From Mycobacteriaceae bacterium (GTDB lineage: Bacteria; Pseudomonadota; Gammaproteobacteria; Burkholderiales; Burkholderiaceae_D), in NCBI GenBank assembly GCA_903970145.1, contig CAJCHO010000110.1, positions 1 to 55,811 of the forward strand: 55,811 nucleotides of DNA, written 5' to 3'. Below, one piece after another: positions 53,501 to 55,811 of the stretch (position 1 is the first letter of the stretch; each line of letters starts with the position of its first letter). Position numbers and translations under genes: made by a program. The notes beneath the pieces were generated by a model, which did not search any database, had not been told where the DNA came from, and saw only the letters and a program-made list of their open reading frames with translations.

Positions 53501-53699
53501 CCCGATCACGCTGACCGCGGCCGCCGCCGTGCTGGCACTGATTCCGTTATTGCGCAGCAATTTCTTCGGGCCCATGGCAACAGCGCTCATGGGTGGCATC
53601 ACGGTTGCCACCATCCTGACGCTGTTCTACCTGCCCGCCCTGTATGCGGCCTGGTTCCGGGTGCGTCGCAGCGAAGTCAGCCCGGGGGTGAGAGCATGA
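50526..53699 (+). CDS. RND efflux permease
   Basis: 1057 residues from a GTG overlapping the adaptor stop. Twelve transmembrane segments in the RND layout are visible, with two large periplasmic loops (about 35-335 and 565-870). TM4 carries the acidic pair LALGLLVDDAIIAIEMM, used for proton relay. The sequence VYVMVIVAALGIISYTQLSQ, then SEDPPFTFKVMVV, and the late LGIIAMFGIIMRNSVILVDQ are typical of multidrug-type (HAE1-like) rather than metal pumps. It probably exports drugs, dyes, solvents or bile-like compounds. It is the core of the operon, followed by the outer-membrane channel with an ATGA overlap. Confidence 0.95.
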   Translation: MNERFNLSAWALRHRALVIYVMVIVAALGIISYTQLSQSEDPPFTFKVMVVQAYWPGASARQMQEEVADRIARKLQETPNVDFLRSYARPGETQIFFNIKDSAPAKDVPYTWYVVRKKVSDIAASLPAGVIGPFFNDEFGDVYTSLYAIEADGYDMAQVHDIGEDIRAELLRVKGVGKADFFGDQAQHVFIETDNARMAGLGISLQALGEALNAQNAVAAAGTYTLAGDRVFVRPSGQFDNVAAIADTVLRINGHLVRLGDIAHVRRGFDDPPSPLLRFKDQPVLGIGITMQQGGDVIELGRGLDAKLADIRARLPAGLKITEFSSMPRAVTRSIDDFVEAVAEAIGIVLIVSLITLGLRTGLVVVIAIPFVLAATAWLMKSFDVGLHKVSLGTLILALGLLVDDAIIAIEMMKVKMEQGWERTRAAAFAYTSTAFPMLTGTLVTTAGFLPIALAQSGTGEYTRSIFEVSTISLLLSWLAAVIVIPLLGYYLLPGAHSAVHEAPRWQRMLPAAIRKLLAPQEGSATHTRLTADGEPDVYGTPFYDRLRSVIDWCVRSRFVVLGVTVVMFLIAMSAFSSIPKQFFPSSDRPELLIDLRLPEGDSIDASLAIVKRMEQELHGRPEIENYVSFVGSGAPRFYLPLDQQLTQPNFSQFLVTTHDVASREALAAYLEGRLASGFSDAHTRLTRLENGPPVGFPVRFRVMGPDIPKVREIADRVAALMRADTRLSNVQFDWDEPAERSVRLDIDQAKARLVGLTSQDVANFLNYTLSGYTVTQYRERDKLIAVDLRAAAGERAHPDAIEGLAMRTPTGAVVPLGQLVKVHYGLEYGVIWERDRRPTITVQSDVIASAQPIDVSSQLTAKLDSIRASLPFGYHIEMGGAIEENGKAQGSINAQMPIMVLVVLTLLMIQLQSVARVAMVVLTAPLGLIGVVIALFAFGKPFGFVALLGIIAMFGIIMRNSVILVDQIDRDIESGAPRWEAIVDATVRRFRPITLTAAAAVLALIPLLRSNFFGPMATALMGGITVATILTLFYLPALYAAWFRVRRSEVSPGVRA

Positions 53700-55126
53700 A
53701 TAGCGCCCATCGCACGCTGGTCATTATCGGCCTTATCGCACTCTCGGCCTGCACCCTTGGCCCCGACTTCAAGAGACCGGCGGCCCCCGAAGCCAGGCAA
53801 TATGACGAGAAGGAGCGCAGCGGGCTTATCGCGCAAGGCGCCACGGCGCCAGTCGCTGCCCCATGGTGGCAGGCTTATGGCTCACCGACTCTTGATGCGT
53901 GGGTCAGCGAGGGGCTCGCCAAGAACCGCGATCTGCGCAGCACGCAGGCAAGCCTCGTTGCCGCCCAGGCGCGCCTGGCGGCACAGATCGGGGCCTCCGA
54001 GTTGCCGCGCGCCGGGGTCGAAGCCCAATACCAGCATCAGCGCGCCATCGGCCTGCCGGACTTCGGTCCACCGACCAATGTCTACCGGGTTTTCGCCGGT
54101 GTGGTCGAGATCGATTACGACCTGGATCTGTTTGGTGGCATCCGCCGTGCCAACGAGGCCGCTAGCGCAGTCGTTGACGCCCAGGGTTTCGAGCTCGCTG
54201 CTGCACGCGAGAGTCTGGCTGCCAATATTGTGACGCTCGCGATCCGCTCGTCCGCGCAAAAGGAACAGGTCGCCGCCAGCGAACGCCTGTGCACGTTGGC
54301 CCGCGAAGAAACAAGGCTCACGCAACGGCGCCTCGAGTTCGGGTCGGTGACGCGCCGTGATTTGTTCGATGTCGAGCGGCGCAGCCACGACACCTGCGCG
54401 AGCCTGCCGGGTCAGCGTGCTGCCTGGGCAGCCAGCCGCAACGCGCTCGCAGTGCTGATTGGACGAACCCCCGAAAACGCCCCGGCCGACCTCGACTTTG
54501 GGGAACTGCATCTGCCTGCCAACATCCCGGTACTCGTGCCCTCGGAGCTTGCGCACCAGCGCCCGGACGTCCTCGCTGCCGAATCGCGCCTGCACGCCGC
54601 GACCGCGCAGGTGGGCGTTGCGACCGCCAATCTCTATCCGCAGATCTCGCTGACCGGAACGGGGGGTTCGGAGAGCTTCACGCGTGCAGGCTTTCTGACC
54701 GGCAAGACCGCCGTCTGGGGCCTCGTCGGCGGCATTACCCAGCCGCTATTTGCCGGGGGTTCGCTGCTCGCCCAAAAGCGCGCCAGCTCAGCCGATCTCG
54801 ATGCCGCACTCGCGCGCTACGAGTCGACGGTGCTGCGCGCCTTCCAGAACGTTGCCGACAGCCTGCGCGCGCTCGACGAGGATGGCGCTGCCGCGGCCGA
54901 GCGTGCGGCAAGCGATGCCGCCGCGCGCGCTCTCTTTGATGATACGGTGCGCCGCCACGCCAGCGGCTCAGCGAGCCAGATCAATGAAGTTACGAGCGAA
55001 GAGAGCTGGCAGGTCGAGCACATCGGCCGCATCAGTGCCCAGGCGCTGCTGCTCTCAGACAGCGCGGCCCTGTCCGAGGCGCTCGGCAGCCCGGTACCGG
55101 CTGCCGAGCCCCCGAACGGCAACTAG
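53696..55126 (+). CDS. NodT-family outer-membrane efflux channel
   Basis: 476 residues from ATG 53696, overlapping the permease stop. The lipobox LIALSAC gives Cys19 as lipidated N-terminus. TolC-type duplicated helical structure is visible, with WWQAYGSPTLDAWVSEGLAK, then VVEIDYDLDLFGGIRRANEA (the D-x-D/L-F-G-G-x-R-R signature) and RPDVLAAESRLHAATAQVGV plus LYPQISLTGTGG in the second repeat. It forms the trimeric channel with the adaptor and pump. The operon is complete (regulator, adaptor, pump, channel). Confidence 0.94.
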   Translation: MNSAHRTLVIIGLIALSACTLGPDFKRPAAPEARQYDEKERSGLIAQGATAPVAAPWWQAYGSPTLDAWVSEGLAKNRDLRSTQASLVAAQARLAAQIGASELPRAGVEAQYQHQRAIGLPDFGPPTNVYRVFAGVVEIDYDLDLFGGIRRANEAASAVVDAQGFELAAARESLAANIVTLAIRSSAQKEQVAASERLCTLAREETRLTQRRLEFGSVTRRDLFDVERRSHDTCASLPGQRAAWAASRNALAVLIGRTPENAPADLDFGELHLPANIPVLVPSELAHQRPDVLAAESRLHAATAQVGVATANLYPQISLTGTGGSESFTRAGFLTGKTAVWGLVGGITQPLFAGGSLLAQKRASSADLDAALARYESTVLRAFQNVADSLRALDEDGAAAAERAASDAAARALFDDTVRRHASGSASQINEVTSEESWQVEHIGRISAQALLLSDSAALSEALGSPVPAAEPPNGN

Positions 55127-55171
55127 TTGTGCCGGAGCCTTTCGAGGGCGCGCACGGTCGCGCGGGTATAC

Positions 55172-55197
55172 TCTTGGCTGAATCCAATCTGCCAAGA
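55172..55197 (+). promoter_or_regulatory. Inverted repeat in the prfB leader
   Basis: TCTTGGC (55172-55178) and GCCAAGA (55191-55197) form a perfect 7-bp inverted repeat eight bases before the prfB start. TATACT at 55167-55172 could be a -10 box, but the -35 is poor. The repeat may be a regulator site or a hairpin affecting translation. Confidence 0.4.
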
Positions 55198-55204
55198 ATG
55201 CACC

Positions 55205-55811
55205 ATGGAAGCCGAACAACTCAATCTGCTCGAATCCTCCCTGTCCGATCTGCGCCGGCGCTCGCTGGAGCTGCGGAGGTATCTTTGACTTCGATACCAA
55301 GGCCAATCGCCTAAACGAAGTAAACCAGGCGCTCGAGGATCCGACGGTCTGGAACGACCAAAAGCGCGCCCAGGAACTCGGACGCGAGAAGAAGACTCTC
55401 GAAGACGTGGTCGGCAGGTTGCGCACCACCGATGCGGGCCTGGTGGACGCGGCTGAGCTCTTCGAGATGGCGCGCGCCGAGAACGATAGCGCAACACTGG
55501 CCGCGATCGATGCCGACGTGGGCGCCCTGCGGGCAGTCGTCGAGGGCATGGAATTTCGCCGGATGTTCAATAATCCGGCCGATCCTCTGTCCTGTTTTCT
55601 GGATATCCAGGCGGGCGCCGGTGGCACCGAAGCCCAGGACTGGGCCTCGATGCTCGAGCGCCAGTACCTCAAGTATGCGGAGCGCAAGGGCTTCAAGGCC
55701 GAGCTCCTCGAGGAGTCCCCGGGCGACACGGCCGGCATCAAGAGCGCGACCCTGAAGGTGACCGGCGACTACGCCTACGGGCACCTGCGCACCGAGACCG
55801 GCGTGCACCGC
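55205..55811 (+). CDS. prfB: Peptide chain release factor 2 (partial, programmed +1 frameshift)
   Basis: ATG 55205 opens a frame of 27 codons ending in [11 protein letters not shown] and an in-frame TGA at 55286-55288. After a +1 shift at CTT-TGA-C the frame continues [20 protein letters not shown] to the window edge (175 codons), including [20 protein letters not shown] and [20 protein letters not shown] of the RF2 core. The catalytic GGQ loop lies beyond the window. RF2 ends translation at UGA and UAA. Low RF2 favours the shift, so the gene regulates itself. The start lacks a good ribosome site. The true right end is outside the window. Confidence 0.96.
55272..55289 (+). other. Programmed +1 frameshift site of prfB
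   Basis: The slippery stretch reads GGAGGTATCTTTGAC: an SD-like GGAGG just before TAT CTT TGA C, as in the well-known prfB signal (AGGGGG UAU CUU UGA C). The ribosome shifts from CUU onto UUU-GAC when the in-frame UGA (55286-55288) is read slowly. Only the SD-like part differs slightly from the E. coli signal. Confidence 0.95.

Overview
The window is GC-rich bacterial DNA with dense, short-spaced operons. Gene order and protein types point to a betaproteobacterium: thrS-infC-rpmI-rplT-pheS-pheT-ihfA-merR followed by tRNA-Pro, relA near ppk/ppx, an rpfE-like gene next to recJ, then prfB. I cannot place it below class level from sequence alone. Both ends are cut: an IS5-type transposase at the left edge and prfB at the right edge.

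Region by region. (1) 1-2770 is an accessory strip: an IS5-family end, a lone membrane protein, and a hicAB toxin-antitoxin pair caught between two integrase tails and two copies of the 3' end of tRNA-Pro. (2) 2777-10730, minus strand, is the translation operon. thrS has a candidate Thr-codon leader peptide and terminator, infC starts with ATC, and a strong hairpin precedes pheS. (3) 10818-12902 is an exported M3 zinc peptidase. (4) 13279-16790 is a small defence-like island on the 3' side of tRNA-Val: a HEPN-like protein with an XRE regulator, and an AbiE-type pair. (5) 17013-19742 is an envelope-lipid operon (metallophosphoesterase, glycosyltransferase, dgkA, sixA). (6) 19855-27697 holds an OlsB-like acyltransferase, ppx, ppk, relA and mtfA, a phosphate and stringent-response neighbourhood.

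(7) 28139-41608 is the most interesting part. It holds the proteasome-like peptidase Anbu with an alpha/beta hydrolase and a RidA-family protein. Across a divergent glutamate dehydrogenase lie two transglutaminase-fold proteins, two circularly permuted ATP-grasp proteins and two alpha-E domains. This gene set is known from comparative genomics as a predicted peptide-tagging or amidoligase and peptidase system whose substrate is unresolved. Here one ATP-grasp/alpha-E module is fused and the other is split, and a glutamate dehydrogenase gene sits inside the set.

(8) 41697-48602 has tatD, a lolC-GST-lolD operon, and rpfE-like/recJ. (9) 48647-55126 is a TetR-controlled RND efflux operon placed between recJ and prfB. 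(10) 55205 to the end is prfB with its programmed +1 frameshift.
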